64,000 nucleotides of DNA from Gluconacetobacter tumulisoli (GTDB lineage: Bacteria > Pseudomonadota > Alphaproteobacteria > Acetobacterales > Acetobacteraceae), in assembly GCF_014174155.1 (NCBI RefSeq), contig NZ_JABEQM010000001.1, forward strand, positions 1-64,000. Direction: 5' to 3'. Below the pieces are notes generated by a model. It was given only the letters and a program-made list of their open reading frames with translations. It was not told the origin of the DNA and ran no database searches. Positions 17,279 through 24,677 of the stretch are shown here, one piece after another; the first letter of the stretch is position 1, and each line of letters opens with the position of its first letter. Made by a program: the position numbers and the translations under genes.

Positions 17279-18257
17279 ACAGCTTGGACTGATACCGGCT
17301 GCCGCCGTCCGACAGGATGGTCACGATCCGGTGTCCTGGACCCATCCGCCGGGCCACCCGGATCGCGGCGGCGACGTTGATGCCCGACGATCCGCCGATC
17401 GACAGCCCTTCATGGATCAGCAGGTCATAGATCAGGTCCAGGGCCTCGGGGTCGGGAATCCGCTCGGCGTCGTCGATGGCGATGCCGTCCAGGTTCCCCG
17501 GCACGCGCGACTGCCCGATCCCCTCGGTGATCGAGGAGCCCGTGATGCTCAGGTCGTCCGCCTTCACCCAGCCGTACAGGCCCGACCCCTCGGGGTCGGC
17601 CAGGACGATCTGGGGCCGGGCCTGGCCGGCGGCGCGGGCGCAATCCTCCAGCCCCAGCGCGACGCCGGCCAGGGTACCGCCCGTCCCGCACGCGCAGGTG
17701 AAGGCGTCGATCCGGCCGTCGGTCTGCGCCCAGATCTCGGGACCCGTGCCGGCCCGGTGTCCCTCGCGGTTCGCCAGGTTGTCGAACTGGTTCGCCCAGA
17801 CGCCGCCGATCTCCTCGGCCAGCCGGCGCGAGACGTGGACGTAATTGCCGGGATCGCGAAAGGGCTTGGCCGGAACCAGCCGCAGGTCGGCGCCGATCAT
17901 GCGCAGGAAATCGATCTTCTCCTGGCTCTGCGTCTCGGGCATCACGATGACCGAGCGATAGCCCCGCGCATTGGCCACCAGCGTCAGGCCGATGCCGGTA
18001 TTGCCGGCCGTGCCTTCCACCACCACGCCGCCGGGCGCCAGAACGCCGCGCCGTTCCGCGTCGTCGATGATCGCCAGCGCGGCGCGGTCCTTGACCGACC
18101 CGCCCGGATTCATGAATTCGGCCTTGGCCAGGATCTCGCACCCCGTCGCCTCCGACGCCCGACGCAGGCGGATCAGCGGCGTATGGCCGATCGCGGCGGT
18201 CATGTCGGGCGAGGACGTGGTCCATCCGACGGAGGACGGATTTGCACTTTCGGCCAT
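17220..18257 (-). CDS. cysK: Cysteine synthase (O-acetylserine sulfhydrylase family)
   Basis: 345 residues, PLP-dependent fold type II. The lysine that binds PLP is in NPGGSVKDRAA. The phosphate loop is GTAGNTGIGL, the second glycine loop is ACGTGGTLAG, and the C-terminal serine near the pyridine ring is in SIGGSSGINVA. It makes cysteine from O-acetylserine and sulfide. A C-terminal extension (LFNPTFLRERNLP) is typical of the alphaproteobacterial branch, where cystathionine beta-synthase-like activity is also possible. Start: ATG at 18257, chosen because upstream in-frame sequence shows no conservation. It is divergent from a rhodanese gene, which suits a shared sulfur role. Confidence 0.9.
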   Translation of the reverse strand: MAESANPSSVGWTTSSPDMTAAIGHTPLIRLRRASEATGCEILAKAEFMNPGGSVKDRAALAIIDDAERRGVLAPGGVVVEGTAGNTGIGLTLVANARGYRSVIVMPETQSQEKIDFLRMIGADLRLVPAKPFRDPGNYVHVSRRLAEEIGGVWANQFDNLANREGHRAGTGPEIWAQTDGRIDAFTCACGTGGTLAGVALGLEDCARAAGQARPQIVLADPEGSGLYGWVKADDLSITGSSITEGIGQSRVPGNLDGIAIDDAERIPDPEALDLIYDLLIHEGLSIGGSSGINVAAAIRVARRMGPGHRIVTILSDGGSRYQSKLFNPTFLRERNLPVPAWLDR

Positions 18258-18369
18258 AAGGCAGCACCTTCTCTGGATCGTGCGTGGCGGTCGGGCCGCC
18301 GGGTGCGCCCCGGTATGGGCGAGGGCGCGCGATTGGCGCACAATGTGCATTCTTGCGATGGGAAACAAG

Positions 18370-18777
18370 ATGATCGAGGATGTAACGCCCACCACGGCCT
18401 GGGCGGCGCTGGACGCCCGGCCGCAGGCACAGCTGGTCGATGTCCGCACGGACGCCGAATGGATGTTCGTCGGGCTGCCGGACCTGTCGGCCACGGGCAA
18501 GCGGGTTCTGCCGATCTCGTGGCAGGGTCTGAACGGCCAGCCCAATCCCCGATTCGTGGAGCAACTCTCGGCTGCCGGCCTGACGCCGGAGAGCGAGATC
18601 TATTTCATCTGCCGGTCGGGCGCGCGCAGCCATTCCGCCGCCATCGCGGCACGGCAGGCGGGATTCGGGCATGTCTTCAACGTTGCCGGCGGGTTCGAGG
18701 GGCCGCCCGACGCACAGAGCCATCGCGGCGCGCTTGCCGGGTGGAAGGCCGAAGGCCTCCCCTGGCGCCAAGGCTGA
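18370..18777 (+). CDS. Rhodanese-like sulfurtransferase
   Basis: A 135-residue single-domain rhodanese. The active-site cysteine is Cys81 in CRSGARS, and LVDVRTDAEW near residue 22 is the conserved structural motif. It moves sulfane sulfur from a donor such as thiosulfate to an acceptor thiol in the cytoplasm. Three in-frame ATGs are possible (18343, 18358, 18370). The last matches the usual MIEDVTP-type start of the family and has a weak GGGA upstream. It is divergent from cysteine synthase, with about 110 bases between them, suggesting common control. Its stop codon overlaps repeat copy B. Confidence 0.85.
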   Translation: MIEDVTPTTAWAALDARPQAQLVDVRTDAEWMFVGLPDLSATGKRVLPISWQGLNGQPNPRFVEQLSAAGLTPESEIYFICRSGARSHSAAIAARQAGFGHVFNVAGGFEGPPDAQSHRGALAGWKAEGLPWRQG

Positions 18778-18956
18778 GAGGCTGTTCGAAACGCAGTCGG
18801 CCGGCGATTCGCCGCGCGTTTCCTGTGCTTCGAGGCGGGGCGGCCATCAAGGCCGCCCCGCCTCGATGCCCGGAAAATCACACCAGCTGTGCTATGTAGT
18901 ACGTAGTACGCATAGTACGCACTCTCGCCTGGCCGGCCGCGTTTCAGGCAACCTCT
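18777..18956. repeat. Intergenic palindromic element, copy B
   Basis: A 180-bp element directly at the rhodanese stop. The end arms AGAGGCTGTTCGAAACGC and GCGTTTCAGGCAACCTCT pair at 14 of 18 positions. The core matches copy A: GGCGATTCGCCGCG, TTTCCTGTGCTTCGA, CGGCCATCAAGGCCG, CCTCGATGCCCGGAAAA and CACACC. It holds an extra block with TAGTACG three times (from 18897, 18904 and 18913). Confidence 0.8.
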
Positions 18957-18979
18957 GACGGGCGCGACGCCTCGCCCCG

Positions 18980-19876
18980 TCAGTCGCGGCCGGGGGGCTC
19001 GGCGTCGGCGTCGTAGAGGATTTGCAGGACGGCGCACCAGGGATAGCGCGGGTCGTAGCTGTGGCCCGTCGCGTCGGCCAGGCGCCCGTCCGGGCCCACC
19101 GGGACATGGGTCAGCGTCACCGCGTCGTCGACATTGCCGCCGACGATGCTGATCTGGTGGCCGAAGGGCGGCCCGTTCTGGTCGGTCGCGACCACGATCC
19201 CGCAATGGGCGGGAAAGCCATAGGTGGTGGGCAGGTCGGCGAACTGGACCGCCTTGCTGGCGCCGCGTCCGACGCAGATCAGATCGCCCAGCAGGGGGGC
19301 ATAGGTTGCGGGATCATGCGCGCGCACGCCGCTTTCGGTACCGGCGGCGGCGGCGTTGATATAGGTCGAATGGTTGGGGGAATAGGCGAACCGGTCGTTC
19401 GCCCCCGCCACCCGCATCACATAGGAAATGAACGCCGCCGACCAGGCATAGAACCCGTCATGCACGAAATCCGTCAGATGCCCGTCCGCGTCGTGCTTGC
19501 CGGTCCATCCGACCTCGGTCTCCGACGGGTCCTGGCCGATCCACCAATATTCGCCGATGCGCTGCCACAGGCCGGGCATGCGTTCCGGCTTGACGCTGGC
19601 GGACTGGGCTTCGGGGCGCTGCTCGGGATCGTCGTCGTCCACCGGCTGGCCGAACAGCCGCCATTCCCGCAGGGCGATGGCCGCCACGTCCTGCCGGGTG
19701 AAGGGTTCGAAATTCCGCGTGGCGAAATCAGGGACGTGATCGTCCACCGCCAGCGGCCCCTGTCCCGCGGCGTATTGCGCCACCGGCGTACGTGTCGGCT
19801 GGTGGGACGGAACGGGCTGGCCGGCGCAGGCAGCCAGCAACGCCAGAGGCGCCAACGATACGATCTTGCGCGGCAT
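18980..19876 (-). CDS. DUF2272 lipoprotein
   Basis: 298 residues from the ATG at 19876, with GGAGA five bases upstream. A lipoprotein signal ends in LLAACAG, so Cys17 or so is lipidated. The rest matches the DUF2272 pattern: WSAAFISYVMRVAG in the middle, then LLGDLICVGRG and FPAHCGIVV. This is an NlpC/CHAP-like fold with a candidate cysteine, and it may act on peptidoglycan, which is inference. It is probably anchored in the envelope. It stands alone on this strand, with repeat B downstream and a 390-base region holding a candidate small RNA upstream. Confidence 0.8.
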   Translation of the reverse strand: MPRKIVSLAPLALLAACAGQPVPSHQPTRTPVAQYAAGQGPLAVDDHVPDFATRNFEPFTRQDVAAIALREWRLFGQPVDDDDPEQRPEAQSASVKPERMPGLWQRIGEYWWIGQDPSETEVGWTGKHDADGHLTDFVHDGFYAWSAAFISYVMRVAGANDRFAYSPNHSTYINAAAAGTESGVRAHDPATYAPLLGDLICVGRGASKAVQFADLPTTYGFPAHCGIVVATDQNGPPFGHQISIVGGNVDDAVTLTHVPVGPDGRLADATGHSYDPRYPWCAVLQILYDADAEPPGRD

Positions 19877-20023
19877 TGCATCTCCAGATTCGGCGCGGAC
19901 CGGGTGGCCTGGTACCGACCGCTCCGACCTTCTACCCATAGGACGCGGCGTGGGCGTGGGGAAGAGGCGGCATCCATCGCGGACGGGCGCGCGCGTGACT
20001 GTAACAACGGGGTGTTCACAATA

Positions 20024-20052
20024 TAGACAAGTTGATAAAACGATTTTTTATT
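20024..20052 (+). promoter_or_regulatory. Candidate sigma-70 promoter for the small RNA
   Basis: TAGACA (20024-20029) and TTTATT (20047-20052) are 17 bases apart, inside the only AT-rich patch of the region. The expected transcript start is near 20059. Both hexamers are imperfect. Confidence 0.35.
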
Positions 20053-20058
20053 GTGCAT

Positions 20059-20152
20059 TTCTGCATTCGGAGGACGATAGGGGCGACGGGACATCCGTCA
20101 CTTGCATACGAGGGAACACTTGGCCGGGGTGGCGACACCCCGGTCCTTTTTT
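20059..20152 (+). ncRNA. Candidate small RNA or leader
   Basis: About 95 bases between the candidate promoter and the terminator. It can form TGCA-TTTC-TGCA, then GACGG-GACAT-CCGTC, then the terminator hairpin. A GGAGGA occurs at about 20069 without an ATG behind it. I do not recognise a known riboswitch or RNA family. It could also be an attenuator for the aldo/keto reductase gene 115 bases downstream. Confidence 0.4.
20122..20152 (+). terminator. Rho-independent terminator without an upstream ORF
   Basis: Perfect 8-bp stem CCGGGGTG (20124-20131) and CACCCCGG (20136-20143), GCGA loop, extended by weaker pairs, then TCC and six T residues. The T run exists only in the plus direction. Confidence 0.85.
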
Positions 20153-20266
20153 CGCATGTTCCCGCCGGACCGCGCCCCGCGCGGCGGCCCGGCCCCTTGT
20201 CCGATGCCCCGTCCGACATGGGCATTGCGGGCCCGTCCGGGACGGACATCATAGAAAGGAAGAACG

Positions 20267-21247
20267 ATGTCAGTGGAAACCCTTGCCATTGCCGGCATTC
20301 CCTCTCCCGTTTCGCGCATCGCGCTGGGAACCTGGGCGATCGGCGGCTGGATGTGGGGCGGTCCCGACGACCGCAACGCGATCGCCACGATCCACGAGGC
20401 CCTGGACATGGGCATTACCCTGATCGATACCGCCCCGGTCTATGGATTCGGCCATTCGGAGGAGGTGGTGGGCCAGGCCCTGGTCGGGCGTCGCGATGGC
20501 GTCGCCATCGCCACCAAGGTCGGGCTGGACTGGAAGGACGGCAAGCCGTTCCGCAATGCCTCGCCCGCGCGCATCCGCCAGGAGATCGAGGATTCGCTGC
20601 GTCGCCTGCGCACCGACCGCATCGACCTGTACCAGGTGCACTGGCCCGATCCCTCGGTTGCGATCGACGACACCGCCCGCGAACTGGAGCGCCTGCATCG
20701 CGAGGGCAAGGTGCTGGCGCTGGGGGTCAGCAATTTTTCCGTCGCGCAGATGGAGCTGTTCCGCTCGGTCGCCCCGCTGGCGGCAATCCAGCCCCCCTAT
20801 AATCTGTTCGAGCGCGAGATCGAGAAGGACGTCCTGCCCTGGGCGGTCGCGCACGATCTGGCGGTGCTGGCCTATGGGCCGCTGTGCCGGGGATTGCTGT
20901 CGGGCCGGATGACCGCCGACACCGTATTCGGCGCCGACGACCTGCGCGCCTCCGACCCCAAATTCCAGGCGCCGCGCTTCGCACAGTACCTGGCCGCCGT
21001 GTCGGCGTTGCAGGATTTTGCCCGGCAGCGTGGCCGATCGGTGCTGGCGCTGGCCATTCGCTGGGTGCTGGACCAGGGGCCGACGATCGCCCTGTGGGGC
21101 GCCCGCAAGCCCGAACAGATCGCGGGAATCGACCAGGCTTTCGGCTGGACGCTGTCGGCGGAGGACAAGGCGGAGATCGACCGGATCCTGGGCACCTGCA
21201 TCACCGACCCGGTCGGACCGGAATTCATGGCGCCGCCCGGTGGCTGA
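20267..21247 (+). CDS. Aldo/keto reductase
   Basis: A 326-residue NAD(P)H-dependent oxidoreductase with a TIM-barrel fold. The catalytic tetrad is visible as Asp54 and Tyr59 (LIDTAPVYGFG), Lys84 (IATKVGLDW) and His125 (YQVHWPDP). The C-terminal cofactor region has LALRW-like AIRWVLDQGPTIALWGARKP. The physiological substrate is unknown; relatives reduce aldehydes and keto sugars. AAGGAAG precedes the ATG by 4 bases. It is a single gene ending at a strong 13-bp hairpin. Confidence 0.92.
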   Translation: MSVETLAIAGIPSPVSRIALGTWAIGGWMWGGPDDRNAIATIHEALDMGITLIDTAPVYGFGHSEEVVGQALVGRRDGVAIATKVGLDWKDGKPFRNASPARIRQEIEDSLRRLRTDRIDLYQVHWPDPSVAIDDTARELERLHREGKVLALGVSNFSVAQMELFRSVAPLAAIQPPYNLFEREIEKDVLPWAVAHDLAVLAYGPLCRGLLSGRMTADTVFGADDLRASDPKFQAPRFAQYLAAVSALQDFARQRGRSVLALAIRWVLDQGPTIALWGARKPEQIAGIDQAFGWTLSAEDKAEIDRILGTCITDPVGPEFMAPPGG

Positions 21248-21255
21248 TACGGCTC

Positions 21256-21284
21256 TCTCCCGGGACGCAGCGCGTCCCGGGAGA
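21256..21284 (+). terminator. Strong hairpin after the aldo/keto reductase
   Basis: Perfect 13-bp stem (21256-21268 with 21272-21284; arms TCTCCCGGGACGC and GCGTCCCGGGAGA) with a 3-base loop. No T run follows, so termination may be Rho-assisted or the hairpin may protect the mRNA end. Confidence 0.65.
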
Positions 21285-21445
21285 CTGGTGTAAAAACTCT
21301 GTCGAGTGAGAGTGCCGCGTAGCGGCACGGCCTGGCGTGAGTCCGGCGTGATTTTTTGAGCATCGGAGCGGCCTTGATGGCCGTGGGTACTGACCCGCAG
21401 AAAAAGTGCGTCGGATTGCCGACAACAGGACGAATTTTATGCCAG
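21285..21445. repeat. Intergenic palindromic element, copy C (reverse orientation)
   Basis: On the minus strand it reads GGCAATCCGACGCAC, then ACGGCCATCAAGGCCGCTCC, GATGCTCAAAAAATCACGCC and a CACTCTCACTCG end, following copy A in order. The ends CTGGTGTAAAA (21285) and TTTTATGCCAG (to 21445) are near-complementary and differ from the arms of the other copies. Confidence 0.8.
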
Positions 21446-21449
21446 GCTG

Positions 21450-21632
21450 TCAGTGCGGGCTGCCCAGGCCGGGGGGATTGGCGGTACGATCGCCGTAATC
21501 CTCGAAACCGTACGAATTATGATTGGCCATTGTCCGTTGGGCGGCCTTCTGGCTGACCGATTCTTTTTCTGCGCATCCGCCAAGGGCGAAAAGAAGGCCG
21601 ATGGTCAGGATGATCGTTGTCGAGGCGCGCAT
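21450..21632 (-). CDS. Small lipoprotein
   Basis: 60 residues. It has a short signal sequence, MRASTTIILTIGLLFALGGC, ending in the lipobox LGGC (Cys20), then a 40-residue polar mature part containing NHNSYGFEDYGDRTA. It is most likely anchored to the inner or outer membrane. AGAGGGA just upstream of the ATG supports translation. The function is unknown, and entericidin-like or stress lipoproteins have a similar size. It lies upstream of lutC's end, with repeat C immediately downstream. Confidence 0.65.
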   Translation of the reverse strand: MRASTTIILTIGLLFALGGCAEKESVSQKAAQRTMANHNSYGFEDYGDRTANPPGLGSPH

Positions 21633-21695
21633 GTGTCCCTCTGTTCAGACGCCATGATGACGCGCTGAACAGGACAGGGTTGCACACTGGTTATA

Positions 21696-22283
21696 TCAGG
21701 AAGGATCGAAACAGACCGACAGGCTGCGCACGCCTTGCGCGCCCCGGATCAGGACGCCCTGGATGTCGGCGGTGGCGGACGGGCCGCTCATCAGAACGCC
21801 ATAGCGGGCGGTGCGGAATTCCGGGCGCCGATAGGCCGTATGCAGGTTCGCCGTCAGTTGCGCCGGATCCAGCAGCACGACCAGATGCTGGGCCAGATGC
21901 GCCAGGGCGTTGAGGTGCAATTGCGCCTCGCTCAGGAAGATCGACCCGGTTTCGGCGATGCCGAAGGCGGCACGGACGACGGCGACGTCGACGGGATCGG
22001 CGGCCCGGGCGTCCGGCAGGTCCTGCACCGGTATCGCGCCGTCCACCCCGGGCACCGCCGCGCAGATCATGCGCGCAGCGGGGAAATGGCGGGCGATCGC
22101 GGCGGCGAGCGGCTCGCCGGCCGCGCGTTCCATCACGTCGCCGCCCAGCAGGCGCAGGCTGGCGACGAAACGTTCCCGCCCCGCATCGAGGTCGCCCAGC
22201 GTCGCAGGCGGCGGCAGCGGGTGCGACCCGGGATCGGGCCGATTGCGGCGCAGCGCGTCCAGGATCGTGTCGCGCGCGGTCAT
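21696..22283 (-). CDS. lutC: L-lactate utilisation protein LutC
   Basis: 195 residues, LUD (DUF162) domain throughout. The family pattern is visible in FGIAETGSIFLSEA and LAHLAQHLVVLLDPAQL. LutC works with LutA and LutB to oxidise L-lactate to pyruvate as an iron-sulfur complex that passes electrons to the respiratory chain. Start ATG at 22283 overlaps the lutB stop in an ATGA arrangement, which indicates translational coupling and selects this start over upstream in-frame ATGs. Confidence 0.9.
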   Translation of the reverse strand: MTARDTILDALRRNRPDPGSHPLPPPATLGDLDAGRERFVASLRLLGGDVMERAAGEPLAAAIARHFPAARMICAAVPGVDGAIPVQDLPDARAADPVDVAVVRAAFGIAETGSIFLSEAQLHLNALAHLAQHLVVLLDPAQLTANLHTAYRRPEFRTARYGVLMSGPSATADIQGVLIRGAQGVRSLSVCFDPS

Positions 22284-23731
22284 TGTCCGGTGTCCTTCGT
22301 CCGTCCGGTTTTTGTCGGGTCGGTTTTCGTCTTTTCGGTGTCCGCCGCGCCGGGGGCGGAGCGGTTGCGCCTGTACCAGGCGTGGAAGGTTTCCTTGACC
22401 GGGTGGGGCAGTTCCCGATGCCTGCCCCAAGGATTCAGCCAGTTATACAGCGCAAAGCGCGGCAGCGTGCCCAGCGCCGTTTCGGTGCCCGAAATCGCGG
22501 CCCGATACAGGCGGGGCTGGCCCATCAGCTTGCCGGCCATATGCATGATCTCGCGCTTCACGAAGGGCATCTGATGGTGGTCGACCAGCACCCGCCGCCA
22601 TTTGTATAATTGGTCGTGGATATTGATCCGCACCGGGCAGACATTGGTGCAGCTGCCGTTCAGGGTCGAGGCGAACGGCAGGGTGCTGTATTTCCGTTCG
22701 TTGAAGGTCGGGTCGATGATCGCGCCGATCGGTCCGGAATAGACCGCGCCATAGGACAGGCCGCCGGACCGGCGATAGACCGGGCAGGTGTTCATGCACG
22801 CGCCGCAGCGGATGCATTTCAGCGACGTCCAGAAATCCGCCATGCCCAGGCGCGCCGACCGGCCGTTGTCCACCAGGATGACATGCATCTCTCCGCCATC
22901 CTGGGGGCCGCGGAAATGGGTGGTGTATTGCGTGATCGGCGACCCCAGGGCGCTGCGCGACAGCAGGCGGACGAACACGCCCAGGTCGGACAGGCGCGGC
23001 ACCAGCCGTTCGATGCCCAGGGTGGCGATATGCACGCCCGGCACGGTGGCGCTGAGGTCGGCATTGCCCTCGTTGGTGCAGACGACGAAGGTCCCGGTTT
23101 CGGCCACCGCGAAATTGGCGCCGGTCATGCCCGCGTCGGCATGCAGGATGACCGGCCGCGCCGCCTGGCGCTGCGCCTCGGCCAGCTGGCGGGGGTCGTC
23201 GGCCTTGGGGTCGGTGCCGTAATGGGTCGCGAACACCCGCGCCACGTCGCCCGTCAGCTTGTGCACCGCCGGCACGACGATGTGGCTGGGCAACTGGTCA
23301 TCCAGCTGCTGGATGCGTTCGCCCAGGTCGGTCTCGGTCACCGTGATGCCCCGCGCCGCCAGGTAGGGGCGCATGTCGCATTCCTCGGTCACCATCGACT
23401 TGCTCTTGATCAGCGTCGTCGCGCCGCGCGCCTGCAGGATTTCGGCGACGATGCGGTTATGTTCCGCCCCGTCGCGGGCCCAGTGGACGCGGATGCCGTT
23501 GCGGGTGGCGTTTTCCTCGAACTGCTCCAGATATTCGGGCAGGTTCGCCAGCGCGTGTTCCTTGATCTGCGACGCCAGGGTGCGCAATTCCTGCCATTCC
23601 GGCAGCAGGTGCATCTGGGCGTCGCGCTTCTGCCGCATGTCCCACAGGCGTTCGTCGTGGAACGCCAGGTGCGGCGCGTCGGCGATGAAGGCCGCCGCCG
23701 CGCCGGCATGATCGATGCGCTTGTCCTTCAT
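22280..23731 (-). CDS. lutB: L-lactate utilisation iron-sulfur protein LutB
   Basis: A 483-residue protein: N-terminal LUD domain (about 60-295), then a ferredoxin-like 4Fe-4S region. The first motif is complete, CIRCGACMNTCP (Cys306, 309, 312, 316). The second reads STLNGSCTNVCP, so only two cysteines (361 and 365) remain where four are possible; other homologues also lose some. A C-terminal DUF3390-type region follows (INIHDQLYKWR), with a charged Lys/Thr-rich tail. It is the central electron-transfer subunit of LutABC. It overlaps lutA and lutC by ATGA at both ends. Confidence 0.92.
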   Translation of the reverse strand: MKDKRIDHAGAAAAFIADAPHLAFHDERLWDMRQKRDAQMHLLPEWQELRTLASQIKEHALANLPEYLEQFEENATRNGIRVHWARDGAEHNRIVAEILQARGATTLIKSKSMVTEECDMRPYLAARGITVTETDLGERIQQLDDQLPSHIVVPAVHKLTGDVARVFATHYGTDPKADDPRQLAEAQRQAARPVILHADAGMTGANFAVAETGTFVVCTNEGNADLSATVPGVHIATLGIERLVPRLSDLGVFVRLLSRSALGSPITQYTTHFRGPQDGGEMHVILVDNGRSARLGMADFWTSLKCIRCGACMNTCPVYRRSGGLSYGAVYSGPIGAIIDPTFNERKYSTLPFASTLNGSCTNVCPVRINIHDQLYKWRRVLVDHHQMPFVKREIMHMAGKLMGQPRLYRAAISGTETALGTLPRFALYNWLNPWGRHRELPHPVKETFHAWYRRNRSAPGAADTEKTKTDPTKTGRTKDTGQ

Positions 23732-24471
23732 TCCCGTGCCCCGTTCAGGATTTCGGCGATATGGATGAAGCGCAGCGGGATGCCGGCGCGTTCGGCGCAA
23801 CCCTGCTGGTGCATGATGCACGACGAATCGGCCGATACGATATACTCGGCCCCCGCGTCGTGATGGTCGCGGACCTTGTCCAGGCCCATGCGGGCGGACA
23901 CGGCTTCCTCGGCGACCGAGAAGGTTCCGCCGAAGCCGCAGCATTCGTCCGGCCGCGCCGGGGTGGCGAAGCGGATGCCCCGGACCTTGGACAGCAGGCC
24001 CATCGGCTTGGAAAACGGGGGTTCGCCCAGTTCCGACATGCTGGCGGTCCGCAGCGCGCGCAACGTGCCGCAGCTGTTGTGCAGGCCGACCGTGTGCGGG
24101 AATTCGGCCCAGGGAAAATCGCCGACCTGCAGCACGTCGTGCAGGAATTCCACCAGTTCGTAGGTATGCGTGCGCACATGGCGGACGGCATCGGTCTGCG
24201 GGATGGCGTCGAAATGGTCGCGCACGTGATGCGCGCAGCTGCCGGAGGGCATGACGATGGCGTCGAACCGTTCGAAATTGCGCACGAACAGGGCCTCGGC
24301 GGCGGCGGCGTCGGAATTGCAGCCCGAATTGGCCATCGGCTGCCCGCAGCAGGTCTGCCCCAGCGGATAATCGACCTGCTGACCCAGCCGTTCCAGCAAC
24401 TCCAGGGTCGCGATGCCGACGCGGGGATAGAACGCGTCGATATAGCAGGGGACGAACAAGCCGACCTTCAT
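23728..24471 (-). CDS. lutA: L-lactate utilisation protein LutA
   Basis: 247 residues with two cysteine-rich CCG domains: TCCGQPMANSGC near residue 40 and ECCGFGGTFSV near residue 165, plus ADSSCIMHQQG. These bind an iron-sulfur cofactor as in heterodisulfide reductase subunit B and GlcF. It is the first gene of the leftward lutABC operon. The 206-base region to glcD holds the divergent promoters; no LutR/LldR regulator or lactate permease gene is visible in this window. Confidence 0.92.
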   Translation of the reverse strand: MKVGLFVPCYIDAFYPRVGIATLELLERLGQQVDYPLGQTCCGQPMANSGCNSDAAAAEALFVRNFERFDAIVMPSGSCAHHVRDHFDAIPQTDAVRHVRTHTYELVEFLHDVLQVGDFPWAEFPHTVGLHNSCGTLRALRTASMSELGEPPFSKPMGLLSKVRGIRFATPARPDECCGFGGTFSVAEEAVSARMGLDKVRDHHDAGAEYIVSADSSCIMHQQGCAERAGIPLRFIHIAEILNGARE

Positions 24472-24677
24472 CAGATACCATCCGTTCGGGACAGGGACGG
24501 GCCGGCGGGCGATGCCCGGTGCGCCGCGTCGGGGGATGCTGTCGGGAAACGCCGCGATCCCGTCCGGGACGCACGGAGCTTTTCGGCTTCTGTTTCCGCC
24601 TTCGCGACGTTATTACATAAATCCGCGCGGACTCAAGGTCGCGGCGCGCCATGTGGCGACGCGGGAGGGGACGAACC

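Larger units (their letters stand above)
19877..20266. other. 390-base gene-free region with promoter-like sequence and orphan terminator
   Basis: No credible ORF on either strand. A notably AT-rich patch (about 20015-20060) stands out from the GC-rich surroundings. A strong hairpin terminator in the plus direction lies at 20122-20152, well before the aldo/keto reductase start. The two are annotated separately as a candidate small RNA. Confidence 0.6.

Noticed and set aside
18897-18919. Short direct repeats (TAGTACG) considered as a CRISPR-like array
   Set aside because: Repeats are 7 bases with spacers of 0-2 bases and lie inside a palindromic element; no cas genes in the window.
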